In this document: positions 36,901 through 50,100 of the stretch, one piece after another
Numbering within the stretch: the stretch's first letter is position 1
How the letters are laid out: every line of letters starts with the position of its first letter
Source: Tetragonia tetragonoides
Lineage: Eukaryota > Streptophyta > Magnoliopsida > Caryophyllales > Aizoaceae
Assembly (NCBI GenBank): GCA_038025085.1
Contig: CM076139.1
Location: 47,534,807-47,598,806 of the forward strand
Direction of reading: 5' to 3'
Length of the DNA: 64,000 bases
Program-made: the position numbers and the translations under genes
The notes under the pieces: generated by a model
Database searches by the model: none
What the model was told of the DNA's origin: nothing
What the model saw: only the letters and a program-made list of their open reading frames with translations

Positions 36901-38081
36901 ATAGACATGCTTTGATATGCCTATCCCAACTATCTTGTAGCTCAAAGATACTTGTCTTAACATTTTATACTTCAATTGGAAACAGGAGCAAATGAAAGTC
37001 CAGATTACACAAAATCTAGACATAAAAGAGTTGGATTTAACACTAATGGGTTTTTGACCCTAAGGCAGGAGTATTCACCTGCCCAAGCCCACACCCGCCA
37101 GACTTTTAGGTCCATTGGGACAAAGACTGGACCGGACCGAGATGGAATTAATGAATACATAATTATATTTTTCTTCATGTTTTCTTTATACATGTTCAAT
37201 TTTTTGAAAAAAAAATCACTACAACTCCGGCCCGGTGTGGAATTTGGGTTGGATTAAAACAAGAATTCAGACTGTATTTTTTTTTAACGACCGGAACCGG
37301 GATTACTGGTAATCTCAAAAACCGGAAGCTCCGGTTTATAGTTTTATGCTCTTTTCCACTAAATGACTGACCACATAAGTGGAAAAGAACACACCCTAAG
37401 GTGATAAATGTTTAAAGCATTATGCTACTTTTTTATTATTATTATTATTAGAGGTTACAATAACATAATTTCAAAACTGCATGAATCTAGTCAGCCCTTT
37501 GCCTATTTCCCAATCATACCTCATTAGGATTCAGGTTGTATACATTTTGAGCTCCTCAGACCCGAACTCCAGGTGGTGGTGGTTGCATTGGCTTAACTAA
37601 GCATTAGTGTTTACAGGAATATAGTGTAGCAGCCTATCTGGTGACAGTTAATGCTTAAACTTGTCAAATTAGCAAATCAAGTTGTGTTTAGGTTCACCAT
37701 TTGTGGGCATGTTCTCTCCAAGATGATCAATTTATAGCCCCATATTTGCAACTCAAAATGGCCAACTGCCACAAACTATAAAGATAAATTTCTCTCCATT
37801 TTTTTGAATTTCTGACACAGCCACTTCCACCGCCCCAAGCTCAACGTTCTAAAATCCCCATAAAATTGAGGCATTTATAAAAATTATAGAATAAATAGAT
37901 CCCTGATACTACTATATAACAAAACTATTGAACCCAAAAGAGGTCCATTTCGTTCCTTTTAGAAACCCTAATTCAAATGTCAACGTCGTAATCAATAACT
38001 GACAACAAATTAACAACTTCATCAAACAGTTACGGACTATGGGAAACTAAATTACCGATTAAGTACTCAGAAATGAAAAAT

Positions 38082-38119
<38 letters not shown>

Positions 38120-38305
38120 GGAAGAATGTAACAACAATTTAATGTACAAAAATACAACAACATCAAAAAAAAACCAGTAAATATACCAAGAAATCGATAA
38201 AAATTAGTAGAAAATAAGAGTAAGAGCGAGAACCTGCAATTCCTGAAGCAGAGAGCCGCAAGTGGTTTGCGACTTAGAGAGAGAAGGAGAAGAAGACGCT
38301 CTCAT
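30996..38305 (-). CDS. MAP65/Ase1-family microtubule-associated protein
   Basis: Eleven exons on the minus strand, 38305-38234, 36377-36174, 36053-35808, 35730-35515, 34696-34541, 34407-34248, 33745-33594, 33018-32931, 31792-31719, 31626-31552 and 31250-30996, join in frame to 565 residues, typical for MAP65. Residues 1-350 are mostly coiled coil with the dimerisation region ([19 protein letters not shown] at the start). The microtubule-binding region follows (about 350-435) with [16 protein letters not shown] and [16 protein letters not shown]. The C-terminal tail is basic and short, with two TP sites ([13 protein letters not shown]) that could be CDK or MAPK targets. Family members cross-link antiparallel microtubules in the cortical array, spindle and phragmoplast. 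The isoform is uncertain; the short tail suggests the MAP65-5 or -8 type rather than MAP65-3. All splice sites are GT-AG and no lesion was found. Confidence 0.95.
32239..32507. mobile_element. Tourist-like MITE in a MAP65 intron
   Basis: Starts GGTGGTGTTTACTTGCTTG and ends GGAAGTAAACGAACCC, flanked by TAA on both sides (32236-32238 and 32508-32510). It lies in the intron between exons 8 and 9 and belongs to the same family as 28287-28583. Confidence 0.8.
33162..33240 (-). mobile_element. Partial SINE in a MAP65 intron
   Basis: The minus strand matches the 3' half of the SINE at 51449-51615 (CGAGCCCCTTCAGGATCACT, then GTTAACTTTAGGACCAATGG). The tRNA-like head is incomplete, so the copy is truncated. 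Confidence 0.6.
38096..38117. repeat. Poly(A) tract in MAP65 intron 1
   Basis: An uninterrupted run of 22 A on the plus strand (poly(T) in the transcript), close to the exon 1 donor at 38233. Confidence 0.9.
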
Positions 38306-39727
38306 AGCTTAAAACTATGTAGAGTTGAGAGAGAAATAGTGTCGGAAAAAATAACCACGAAACCCTAGAAATTTGCAGGCATATGGAGAGGAGAGAGAAA
38401 GAAGGGAGCGTTATGAGCGCGTTTCGAAAGTTTATTGGTTTGAGTCTTTGATAATTTGATTTTTAGGGTTCTTTAGTAAAGACTAAAGAGTAAAGAGTGA
38501 TGATTGCTTGAGAGAGAGAGACTAGAATGGAAAGTGTTGCAGGGCGCGAAGTCGAAATAAATGTTGTTCTTCAACTTTGTTTGAATTTTTTTAAATTTTT
38601 TTGCTATGCGCTATCTTCTTCTTTTTTCCCGTTTTTGGTTCTTCAATTTTCTTTGACCGAATCTTCTTGGCAAAGCCTACTTTTCCTTGTTTTCATGCTG
38701 TATTTTGCTTTATTTCACATCGTTTAATTTTGTTCAATTCCATAGTGTATCCTATTATGTATTTCATTATATCTCATATTTCATTTCACTATATAATATA
38801 TTCTATTCTGCGTCGTTTTATTTCGTTCTACACCATTCTGTTGAAAAAAATAACTCTTGATGGTATTAGGATCCTCTGCCTTTCCCTTTATCTTACAGTT
38901 CTATTTCTCTCTCTTTTCTCGAAATGCTTAAACTTCCAAGGCCTCTTATGAAAAGAGTAATTGTAACTTTTGCGGTTCCGCAATGAATTCAGGCCCAGCT
39001 TGGAGATGAGATGTTAGTCAATGCCACGTTTCATGCCTTGGAGCCAGAGGTTTAAGAAGGCACGGTTACTCAGTTAGTGAGTTTTGTATCGTGTCATCTC
39101 ATCTTCAAGCGGGGGCTAAGCATGACATATGGCCGAAGATGCAGTGTATCGTACTTCATGTCACCCTCGTGCATAAGTTGTTGTTTTTTTCTTTTTCATT
39201 TTTATCAATCTTTTTGCGATTTGGACCTGTCGTGCCATGGCGCTTAGCTATTCCCGAATTTTCTATGCAGCGATCTGTGGTCATCCGAAGGTATAGCCTA
39301 GCCAAACTAGCATATCATGGAGTATCCACTCGACTAGTAGCCTAGTGAAATTAAATTTGATTTTTTAATATGAACGCCAAGAGGGGCTCATCCCTGTTAA
39401 GTTATTAGTGAACTAAACTAAAGCCATTAGATTGTTAACAATAACAAGCATGATCATCAAATCCCTACTTATTAGTGATACTTGTTAAGGTCATGCTTGA
39501 ATTATGGATAATATGCTAAAAGTAATGGTGCGAATTAAGAGTAAAGAAGATCATAGTGGATTGGGGTTGGTAGACATGGTAGGTGTATTACTTGGTGGCA
39601 AAAAGAGTAGGAGAGAAGAAAAGTAGTAGCCTTCACCCCTCTTCTTTCTCTCATCCGCAAAATTCTAAACTCGACACATTCTCTACTGAATTCCTCATGT
39701 CTTGTAACTGTTGGATTTTAGGTCATC
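38306..39727. other. MAP65 promoter and intergenic spacer
   Basis: The first 200 bp upstream of the MAP65 ATG (38305) are rich in GA repeats (GAGAGAGAG near 38330, 38390 and 38510), as in many plant 5' UTRs. Farther right, no convincing gene is seen; an 84-codon frame at 39091-39345 matches nothing I know. Confidence 0.45.
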
Positions 39728-42700
39728 AAGGGTGGTGGATTGGTGGTTAAGTGGTTTCAAACTTACTTCCAAGTGGTTTGGTAAGGCAAGATAGTGGGTT
39801 TGTGTAACACCCCGAATTTCCGTCTAATTTAAAATCATTTAAAATCACGAGTTGCAGCGGAAAAACCCTAGAAATTTGAAGCGTCACCGCCGTATTTAAT
39901 GTTCAAATTAAATACAAGGCTAGAAAAAAACAAAAAAGTTTATATCCCAAACACACATACTAGATAATTAATAATAACTATCTTTCCAAAACTAGAATTA
40001 AACAAATAATCCAAATGAAATAATAAATAGTAAACTATTAATTCTCATGCAAGAGAATTAATCTCATTACAATAAAAGATCCCAATAATACACCATCCAA
40101 AATCTAAACAATAAAAGTAAATTATTCTTAGAAGATATACAATCTTCTTCAGTCGCCTTTCCTAGCTCTCAACCATGAGCTACAAATCCTGTCAATCTAC
40201 TCCCCCATATAGACGAATTCCATATAGGTTCATCATAGGCCCATCATTGAAGAGAACAACAAGCACAAGTAGAAAGAAAAACAACCAATCAGCTACGCTG
40301 AGTAATTCATAACCACATAGTCCATCTAAATCTCCAAGTTAAGCCAACATGTTTGATAAAATAAATAATCATGCTTTAAGAAAATAAAGATAACATGCTT
40401 TAAATTTCAAGACCCACATAACACACCAAATAATAAATCAATATTTATTATTATCCATTAGCCAAGTTCATTAGAGAGAAGAGAATCGCATGAATTGTCA
40501 AATCAACCGCAGTCGATTCAATAGGATCTTAGTTCCGTGCACATTGGCAAAAGAGGGATCAACCGTCCCGGAGTATAGATGACTCCCGAAGTACTTCAAA
40601 TGTTCCTAAGTATGCATACCCTCTCTCAACCCTTAGGTTTACAAGAAGAATTGTTTCATCCACAAAACTTACTTGCCCAATCATCATATATGGATACAAG
40701 TACTACATTGGGGCTACGACTCGCAGACATAGACCTGTCCAATATATCTCAATAACAATTTCCATTCGCATCCTTTGATGGATCAACTACCAAATAAATC
40801 TTAAATCTCAATTCATTTTAATATGGTGATCACATAACAAGTAATACACATATCTTGGCATCTCAAGTAACTACTCCACAGTTACAAAATGAACAATTTA
40901 AGTTCACAATTCCGATGGCAATAATTTCACATGAATGAGCATCAACACCCTATTCACAACCACCTAACAATATACCTTTCCCAGGCTTTCCATATTGTTT
41001 ACCAAATCAATAGTTAAAATCACATTAACTTATTGACACAACATGCTTACAAACATGATCCAAACAGAGATAGGCTATATCCAAATTAAACAAATATTAA
41101 TATATCTTTAGTCCAATATCACAAATAATTACTCCACGTAATTACAAAGATTAACATGTATTCTCATATAACATGAATCCCAACAAGTAGACATTGCTAC
41201 ACAAAGTGAATTTCCAACATTTATCAACATGCATTCACTATCATATAGGTATATACGAATTATCATAAGAAAATAAATAACAATTATCCCTCATCCATAA
41301 ACCAAGTACGAATAGAATCTCAATTCAATACTAGACAATGAATATCACTTGTGCAATAAGGCAATCCAACAAATTTACGTAAGCTCCCTACGTTTAGGTG
41401 CGGTCAACGGGCCCTAACAAATCCACAATAACCAATAGTCAATACTTTGACTTCTAAACCTCTTAATTAAACTTTAAAGATGATTTAGTACCCTTGATTA
41501 AAATAATTAAGTTGTTGAAATTTTAATTACTCATGCATGCATGCTCAAATTCCAAAAACAGAATTTACATAAGCTAAATTAGGAAACTTTCCAAAACCCT
41601 AATTGAAGTCAACAAGTCAAAACAACAAGTCAAACCACATAACATCACCAACAACCAACCACCACCACCTCCACCGCCACTGACCACCGGTCAGTGGCGG
41701 CTGGCGGCTGTGACAGTCATGGCAGGCAGTCGTGATAGCCGCCCAGAGGTTGCGCACTGTGCAGCCGTGCACTGTACACGGCCTAGCCGTGTTCGCCTAA
41801 TAAACTCCTTTTTTTTTTTTTTGTTAATCAATTTAACAAATTCCAAATCTAAATTAAACCTGAATAATTAATCAATTTTCAGATTTAATAAAACACAAGA
41901 TCCAACCTTTTAAACTCAACCTTTAATTCAAATTCAATAAAACGTTAAACCCAACCCTAAAATGATTCTAACATGCAAAATAGTAGAATCTAGCAAACCC
42001 TAGACAAATACATAAAATTAGGGTTTACTCATACACAAACTAGGGTTCATAAAAACTCATACTTGAATCAAAATCAAACCTTTTAAGAATAAAAAACTAG
42101 TTAAAAACACTTACTTGTAAAACTAGGATCAAAATTGAACAAGAGGATGAATTATGAAAGAGAGCCAAAAATTCTCTTTCTTCTTCCCTTGCGTTCGGTC
42201 GAACGGCGTGAGTAAGAGAGAGACAGAGACGTGACTTTTTTTTTTTTTGTTTAGCAAAGTGTCAGTTTTCTTGGATGTAGAGTATATTTAGAAAACCTAA
42301 ATATATTCTTTATTTCTCTCAACTTCTCCTTTCCTAAAATCTCTCCTAAGATCACTATTATATCCACCAATTTAGGAAATAATTTTTTTTTTCAAAATGA
42401 AAACAGATTTTTGGTGCCTTGTTTTCGGCCACCTAGCCGAAAATAATGGCCCAATTGCTCACCCATAATTATAAGCCCACCAAAATCTTTTTATTTAATT
42501 TGGACCAATTATAATTAATTAGGTCCAAAACCAAAAACTCAATATTAATTAGGCACTTTAAACATTTATGAGCCCAATTAATATTTTAAATCCAAATTTG
42601 CATTTTCTTTCTAAGTAATTATTATTCTAAAATGAATAATAATACGGGGTATTATAGTTTGATTCTCTATCCCCCCATACCTTAATTAATTAGGTCCAAA

Positions 42701-42918
42701 ATCAAAAACTCAATATTAATAAGCTTATGTCTACTGGCTTCTATGAATTATACTTGCCCCTTAATAGTGCTACTTTGTCAGGACAAATGCTTGCACTAAA
42801 TGTTCACTTTGTATGATAAGTTTGTTGTTGAACACGAGAGTCCGATCATAACGTAGCGGGAGATGCATAGGTCGCCATTCACTTGTACCTTCATTTTTAG
42901 TGAAGCAAAAAAAAAAAA
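39728..42918 (+). mobile_element. SINE split by the solo-LTR-like element
   Basis: 39728-39802 matches the head of the SINE at 24135-24418 (GGTGGT..GTGGTT, TTACTTCCAAGTGGTTTGGT, GGGTTTG) and 42657-42918 matches its body and tail (CTACTGGCTTCTA, GAACACGAGAGTCCGA, GGTCGCCATTCACTTG, then poly(A)). The 2.85-kb element at 39803-42656 separates the halves. Confidence 0.75.
39803..42656. mobile_element. Solo-LTR-like element of 2.85 kb
   Basis: It begins TGTAACACCCCG and ends CGGGGTATTATA, an inverted match with two changes, and is flanked by a perfect 5-bp duplication GTTTG (39798-39802 and 42657-42661). TGTAACACCCCG...CGGGGTGTTACA is a common LTR end pair in plant Gypsy elements, so a solo LTR is the simplest reading; the changed 3' end is probably mutation. 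No gag or pol is present. A perfect 12-bp hairpin CCGCCACTGACC/GGTCAGTGGCGG lies at 41674-41700 in a GC-rich patch. Confidence 0.6.
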
Positions 42919-42947
42919 AAAGAAAAAAAAACCTGTCGACTTTTAGA

Positions 42948-43090
42948 AACTATACTTGTCGCTTGATGGTGTTACATCATCGAGGACACCAGTGCTTACA
43001 ATGGTTACTCAGTTGGTCAGATATGTTTGTTATTGAACATAAAAATCTAAACATGATATAAAAAGAGTGTCTCAATCTCATTCACTTTGA
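42948..43090 (+). mobile_element. Truncated SINE copy
   Basis: Matches the body of the 24135-24418 SINE (TTTTAGAAACTATACTTG, GGACACCAGTGCTTAC, CAGATATGTTTGTTATTGAA) immediately to the right of the poly(A) tail of the split copy. The tRNA-like head is missing. Confidence 0.6.
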
Positions 43091-43555
43091 CACGACTAGC
43101 CCAAAAATTAATACAACAAGATTTCATAATCCCTATATAGCATAAAAGAAATTGATCCAAGTGACATGCTTTTACTAGACTTGGGATGCCCTTCTGACAT
43201 CAAAACACTTGTTGGAAATCGATAGTCTAGGATTATTATAGCGTTACCATCAACTAGATCTTAAATGTAGTACTATAGAATACTAGAATAGAGTACGGAG
43301 TATTCCGCAAAACTTTGGCATGTTTCGATTTCATATCAATATTCAATTGACCCATCTTGGTTTGAGGATGATGTTAAGAGTACAAGTGGTAGGTGTCACT
43401 CTTATAATTTATTGGTTATTTCTACATTTTTTTAGGAAGGGACTCTTCTTTTATTTGGGTTTAGCCTATAAAAAATGGGTTAATTTGTGGAGCGTGTATA
43501 ATTTGCGAGTTATTATATGGGTTTTTATGGGTGTGTTTTTTAGAGTTTACCTGTT

Positions 43556-43690
43556 CAATTCAGTTCAGTTCAAGGGTGATTTCGTGTCACTTTCATGATT
43601 TCCAGTTCAGTTTAAGGGTGATCTCGTGTCACTTTCATGATTTCTAGTTCAGTTCAAGGTGATGTCGTGTCACTTTCATGATTATCAATT
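43556..43690. repeat. Three tandem copies of a 42-bp unit
   Basis: GTGTCACTTTCATGATT recurs at 43584, 43626 and 43667, each preceded by AGTTCAGTT. The array lies about 500 bp upstream of the P450 start. Confidence 0.85.
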
Positions 43691-44123
43691 CAGTTCAGTG
43701 ATGTTTAATTTAGTTCAATGGTGCTTAGTTTAGAACCATACATTTTCTCTTATATATCAAGTGTTTATTTCAATTCATTGGTGTTGAATTCAGAGAATAA
43801 AGAACGAGAGACCCATTTTGGTCTATAGCATTCCCCCCACACGAGGTCACCTCACCTTCATACCAGAGTTTAGACTAGTCCACCATTAACAGAAGAAGAA
43901 ATCTCGGGGTTCCAGCTGTCCAATCAAATCAAATCAACTCTCATCAATTATTTCCGCACCCTATTTAATATTTCTCGTCTTCAACCTCATTACACCGACT
44001 TTTCACACTGTATACTCAACACAAATTCACCATTCCCAAAAAAAAATCCCTAAATTCTCCACACTCAATCAAAACCCCCCAAATTTCATCACCAAATCCC
44101 TAAATGCCAACAAATTCATCACC
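43691..44123 (+). promoter_or_regulatory. Proposed promoter and 5' UTR of the P450 gene
   Basis: No clear TATA box. A seven-codon upstream open frame starts at 44104 and its TGA (44125-44127) overlaps the main ATG (44124) in the arrangement ATGA, which could reduce or couple translation. This is inference from position alone. Confidence 0.35.
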
Positions 44124-47100
44124 ATGACACAATCACCATGCGAATCTCCATTCTCTCTCCTCATCGATTTCCTCTCTCGTCGTCGCAACCATGGCGCCAT
44201 TTGCGATGCTAAGAGCTTCGATTCTCAGAATATGTTCAGAGATTACGCCATTAGAGAGCTTAATCTCTTGCTTTGGTTCTCTTTATTTGCTGTTACTGCG
44301 CTTTTGATTAGGAAGCTTTCGAAGCTCGTCAAGTTGTGGTCTTATGGTAGTCGAATTCCTGGACCTCCTTGCCCTTCGTTTTATGGTCACTCTCTTCTTT
44401 TTAGTGGTGATAATTCTCAACAGGATCTCACTGGTGAGTTCAATTTCAGTTATTGTTCATTGATTTTGAAGTTAGACATGGATTTGTATTGGATTATATT
44501 GGGAGATACGTGTAATATGTAAATATTCTATGTTCTGTATTTAGAAGTATTTAGGAAACTTCCTCCGTTCAGTGTATTTAATTGGCTAGTATTTTATATT
44601 CTTTAGGACTCTCTCTGTATATATACAGCTTGTTTATCAATGGAATAGAACAGAACGATTTCCACACAAAGTTTACATGGTATTAGAGCCCATGACAGTC
44701 AATCCTGGGCCCCCCAGTTTCAGTATCCCAGAAGTTCATTCCTGGGTAGTTCAATCCACGCTTCAAGCCCAAAAAGAGGCATTCGCATGCGGGGGAGTGT
44801 TAAAGAATAGTAAGGACTAGAGTCCCACATCGGAATATTTGAGGGAGAAACACCAACATACAAGTCAACTGGGCTACTCCTCCTATTGCCAATTGGTTTT
44901 AGGATGGATTCTCACTTGACTTGTATGTGGTGTTGCTCTCCTCATCCATGGGCCTTGTCCAGGCCCATTGAAAATTTAATACTCCCTCCGTCCCACACTA
45001 ATGTTATCACTTACTTGTGGGCCATATGTTTCTCTCTCATATTCAATTAAAAAGTTTGAATTAAGAGTTGGGACCACGTGATAAAAAGCAACTCAATCAA
45101 GGGTAAAGTGGAGAACTTTGCACCCATTTGATTTTTCCTTAATCTCCGTGTCCAAAAGAAGTGATAACATTAGTGCGGGACGGAGGAAGTAGATTATTTA
45201 GCTTTAATTTGAAAAATTTGAGATTAGAGAAGGATTTGCATTGGATTAAGTTATTTAAAGGTGAAATTCATCTAAGTCTATGCCTATTTTGTTGAGAAAT
45301 AGGAGTAGTATGTAGTAGTTAAGAAGGAAATATTGTTGATAGATTATTACAGACAATGTAGTTGTTGAAAAATATGTACTCCACTAGTTAAGAAGGAAAT
45401 ATTGATGGATTATGTTAGCATATTGATAGATTATGGAGAAATGTTCTTCAACCTCAGTCGAGCATCCGTTGGTATTGGATGACCTTCAATTTCGGTTGAT
45501 ATTCATGAAATTTGAGATTAGAGAAGGATTTGCATTGGATTAAGTTGCTTGAAGGTGAAATTCATCTAAGTTTATTTGTTGAGAAATAGTGAATAGTTAA
45601 GAAGGAAATATTGTTGATAGATTATTACAGACAATGGAGAAATGTTCTTGAGCTTCAGTGGATTAACTATAGGTATTGGATGAGGTGCTATATTAGTATA
45701 TTATGTTTTGATTGTTGAATATGATTTAGATGGAAATTTAATTAGCAGTTATAAGCCTTAACGTTTAAGGAGTAAGTTAACAAAATTTTCTGCATATCTG
45801 TGTTTTTTTATATATTGATGTACGGATGTACTTGTGTTTTGATTCCTTAATAATTTGTCAATAATTTGTGATATTGATGTAATCAATTATGAGAAGGAAG
45901 AAGTTGGAATAAATTGGGACATCTTCTTAGTATGGAGTTGAAATTCACATGTAATTTGAATGATAGACATTGAAATGTCATTTGACATTAATGGCATGTT
46001 GATATTGTGATTATTGTTGCTGCTAAGTTGGGAAATTGGTAGGGAACTGAGGTATCCTGAGTTTGTTGTAGTTTAACGGACGTACCATATGGTTTCACTT
46101 TCAATATGACGAAAGGTTGTAAGAGATACCAGTTGTTAATTACTGAAATATGACATGAGCTAGCTTTACTGATAGAAAGGTGCCATCGGTGCCTGATCCT
46201 GTTATAAACTTTTGTACATAGGGTACTTCATATAAAAAGTCAAACAATCAGGTAGAGAAGTGAAATTACCCCAGACAGCCCTGTAAACCCCACGCCCCCT
46301 GAAAATTTGCCTATTAGATGCTTACTTCATCACTGTCACAATTTTTTTGGTGAGGGTACATTTTTCGAAGCAAAGTTTGCAGCTTACTAATATCTTACAT
46401 CCGTCAAAATATCATGTTATTAAGAGCCTTGCAGCATACAGTTTTTCATCATGTCTATTCTGTTACTGTTATACAGCCAGTTCTTCTTAAAATGAATATA
46501 TATTTTTAATTTTTATCTTATCATTGTGGTCGTAACTTTTCATTTGTAAATCAGAACTCTTGACCAAGTCACATGAGAAGTATGGATCAATTGCGAAGCT
46601 GTGGCTAAGTCCTTCTCAGCTCCTAGTGTCTATTAAGGATCCTTCACTCATAAATGAAATGCTGTCGAAAGCAGCAGATAAATTGCCATTGACAGGGAGG
46701 GTATACCGTCTGGCCTTTGGGCACTCAAGCTTCTTTGTCTCTGCTTTTGAGAAGGTATGCTGTCATTTGAGAAAAAGAAATACTGAAAGTTATATTACAT
46801 CATTACTTGTGATGTGTTGGTACTTGGTAGTGTAATATGAAATATGCATGCATGTTGTGGTACATATGTATTTAATGATTTATTATTATCATTATTAATA
46901 TTATTTTTTTTTGTAGTGAGTAACTTATTTTTATTGTTTCTTTTTTTTTTGGCTAGTCATTATTATTGTTTCTTATAGTGTTGCTTTTGTGGTGTTTTTT
47001 CTGGTTGTTGATTTCATGTTAGATGGCTGATAACATTTGCCATTGTTTAATCTTTAGATATGTAATGCTGAGAAAAACTGGTTATTGTACCATCTTGTCC

Positions 47101-50100
47101 TTTTGACATCATATCTGTTTCATGTGTAGAATTTTATTTGAACTGTTTCACTTGCTTAGCAAATACTTTTTTATATTTTGTACCAACGGGTATTCGAACC
47201 CTTGACTTTTTACAGAATGTCAGGAGTCTTGGACCACTACGGCTTCATTTCCTGTGGTAAAAAGAATACTATCAGCTTATATATGGTGAGGTTTACCTCA
47301 ATGTGATTATCCATAGCAAGAATAGAATCATTTGAAGCCTACATAAAAAGACAAAAGTGAGAGTGAGGTCTCCCTCATTGCTTTTCAAAAAAAATGTTTT
47401 CTTGGATCAGTTTATGTTTTAGTATTTGGTTCAATATGCTTATCCATTTATTTCGTTTGCCTACAGGTCAAAAGGGGAAGAGAGTCATTGGCGATGGAGT
47501 TGAATGGAAGGTTGCTTGAAAAGACAAATTTTATGACCGACAGAGTTTTGGACTCTGTAATGGAAAGAATTGTTGGAATCATGGACAAAGGAACCCTTGA
47601 TTGCAGAACTATTTCTCAACACATGGCCTTCTCCATCTTGGGAGCCACTCTATTTGGTGATGCTTTGTTTGCCTGGTCCAAGGCTAATGATTACGAGGAG
47701 CTACTTATTAGGATATCTAAAGATGCTTGTTTCTGGGCATCATATAGTGTTCCCCCATTCTGGAAAAGGGGTTACTGGAAGTATCAACATCTGTGCAGAA
47801 AACTAAAAACCTTGACACAAGATATTGTCCAGCAGTGCCGGATGAACTACAACCTGTTGGGTCAACCAAACTTCAACAAGAATTCTACTGTGGTGGCGTG
47901 GAAGCTGCACCCGTGATGACACACTTAAGTAGTATGATGAAGCTTGAGAAAAGAAGCTCAGAACAGCCTTGTGGTCATCTGAATCTGCAAGAAGAACCAT
48001 GTGGCGATGTGATGGGGATGATGTTTCATGGGTGCCTAACTACGGCTGCTTTGATTGGTAATATCCTGGCGAGGCTTGTAATACATCCAGAGATACAGCA
48101 GAAGGTAGCTTTGATGATTTCTCATTCCTTCTAAGTTGGACTTGCTCTCTTAAATTCTGGACCTGGTTGGTATTACTCATTTGCTTACCTGAATTGATTG
48201 TGGATGTCGACTACTAGTTAGTTTTGCCTTTTGTGCTGATGCACTGCACATTATGGGTCATGCAGTATTTCATTTTGTTTTACTATTCATTTTTAATCCC
48301 CTCTTTCAAATGTGTACTATTTTTTCTTTGACCCCATACCTTTTCCAAGTGAATGTATATGAATGAGTGAAAAAGTGCGTGTATGAGGAAGAGGCTTCGC
48401 CGTCTGCTCTATTTTGGGACTTGAAATAGAGGTGAAGCAAAACTCCATCAATCTTGCAATTTTTGGTTAATTTTGGAGCTTAGAGTTCTGTGGTAGAGGA
48501 GACATTTTCCCAAGCTCTTGGTCATGGCTGTGATCCCCATTTTCTGCCTCTCTAATGAATTTTGCGTTTTCAGCTTAGTTGTTCATAAAAGAAAGGGTTT
48601 TAGAGAGCATTGGGTAAAGGCTTTAGCAAGTCCACTGTAGAAACAGATTGTTGTCATCTCTATCCCTGGTACTACTAGTACTATTAAGTTATTTACATCA
48701 TTAATTTCTTGCAAGCATTGCATATTCCTTAGTTAAGTCGAAAGCAAGCTAGCTTGCAAACTGTTCCTTGGATTTTGTCAAGCCTCCTTTTCATCTACTA
48801 TATTGCAGTTGGAATATTCTGTTTCCTATATTCCAATAATTCATAGTTGTAATTCCTGAACAATATCCATTGTAATGTGATCCTATCATTAAAACAACTA
48901 GTTATTTGTTTTTTATTTTTTTCGGAAGTGGTGATGTCCTTGTTAAAATTACATGTAATCTTGTGGCTGAGAAACAAATTGATCCATATGTTACCCTTTT
49001 TACATTGTTTCTTTTTCCAATTGCTGTATTCCTCTCCGCATACTAGTTCTGTGCTTTATACCATTAAACAATCTTCTTAGATAACATGGGTATCCAAGGT
49101 TTTTGCTTGACTATTCTCATGGGCCCTGAAGTTAACAACCAGGAAAACCTCCAGTGGCTTTGAGAGGACTCGAACTTGGGACCTTTGGAATAGATTTCAG
49201 AGGTCCTACCAACTGAGCTACCCCAACAGGGTTATGTGCAATACATTGTTTTGAAAGCATATTGAGATGAGTTAGGTTTCGTCGCTGTTCAAATGCCTGG
49301 TCCGTCAGAAGAAACTGAATAAAGAAAGAAGTCTACTAATTTATCTGTCTAAACTTATTGCAGATTTATTCAGAGGTAATCATGGTACGAAGCCGATCTG
49401 ATAAATTGAGCAAGCACAATGTTAGGGACATGCACCTTTTGTTGGCAACTGTGTATGAATCTGCTCGCCTTCTTCCCGCTGGGCCTCTGTTACAGAGATG
49501 TTCATTGAGGCAGGGTATGTAGTGAATGAACTCAATATGTTTTGTAGCAATTTGTGTTGTCAATTGTAAATTATTTGCTTTAGTAAGACCGACATCAAGA
49601 TTGAAGTGACTATACTCACACCTAAAGCTCTTGTAACAAGAGATAGTGCGCTTTAAGATACCATAAACTGTATCGATCGTTTCATTGGTGTAATGAATTC
49701 ACTAAATTGACATCTTTTAGATGCAAATGGGGAAGGGAGAATAATTAAGCACAGGTAGGGAACAAGGGAGAATTATATATTAATGTGATGATGTTAAGAA
49801 AAAGAAGAGAAGGAAGTTACAAGGGAATTTGCTTTTGGGGGCTTCTTTTGTAGGCTATGTGAATGTCCCTAAGCAAGTGTTATCTGAAGAGCAAAAAAAG
49901 CAAGTGTTATCTCAATTCATTTGAGTCTTATTACTCCCCCCCCCCCCCTGCAACCACCCAAAAAGGAAGTCATTGATAGTTTGATTAACAACGTATCCTT
50001 ATAATTTGCCATCATGTTTGTGTTAAACCATTTCATTTGATTCTTGTAGGAGTTATTTGATTTCTGATGTCCAGAGAAACTAACTGTTTTATGAGGACTT

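Noticed and set aside
39091..39345. An 84-codon open frame downstream of the MAP65 promoter
   Set aside because: Low-complexity hydrophobic stretch and no recognisable homology.
49100..49235. A functional tRNA gene on the minus strand
   Set aside because: Same SINE family with tail sequence and mutated stems.
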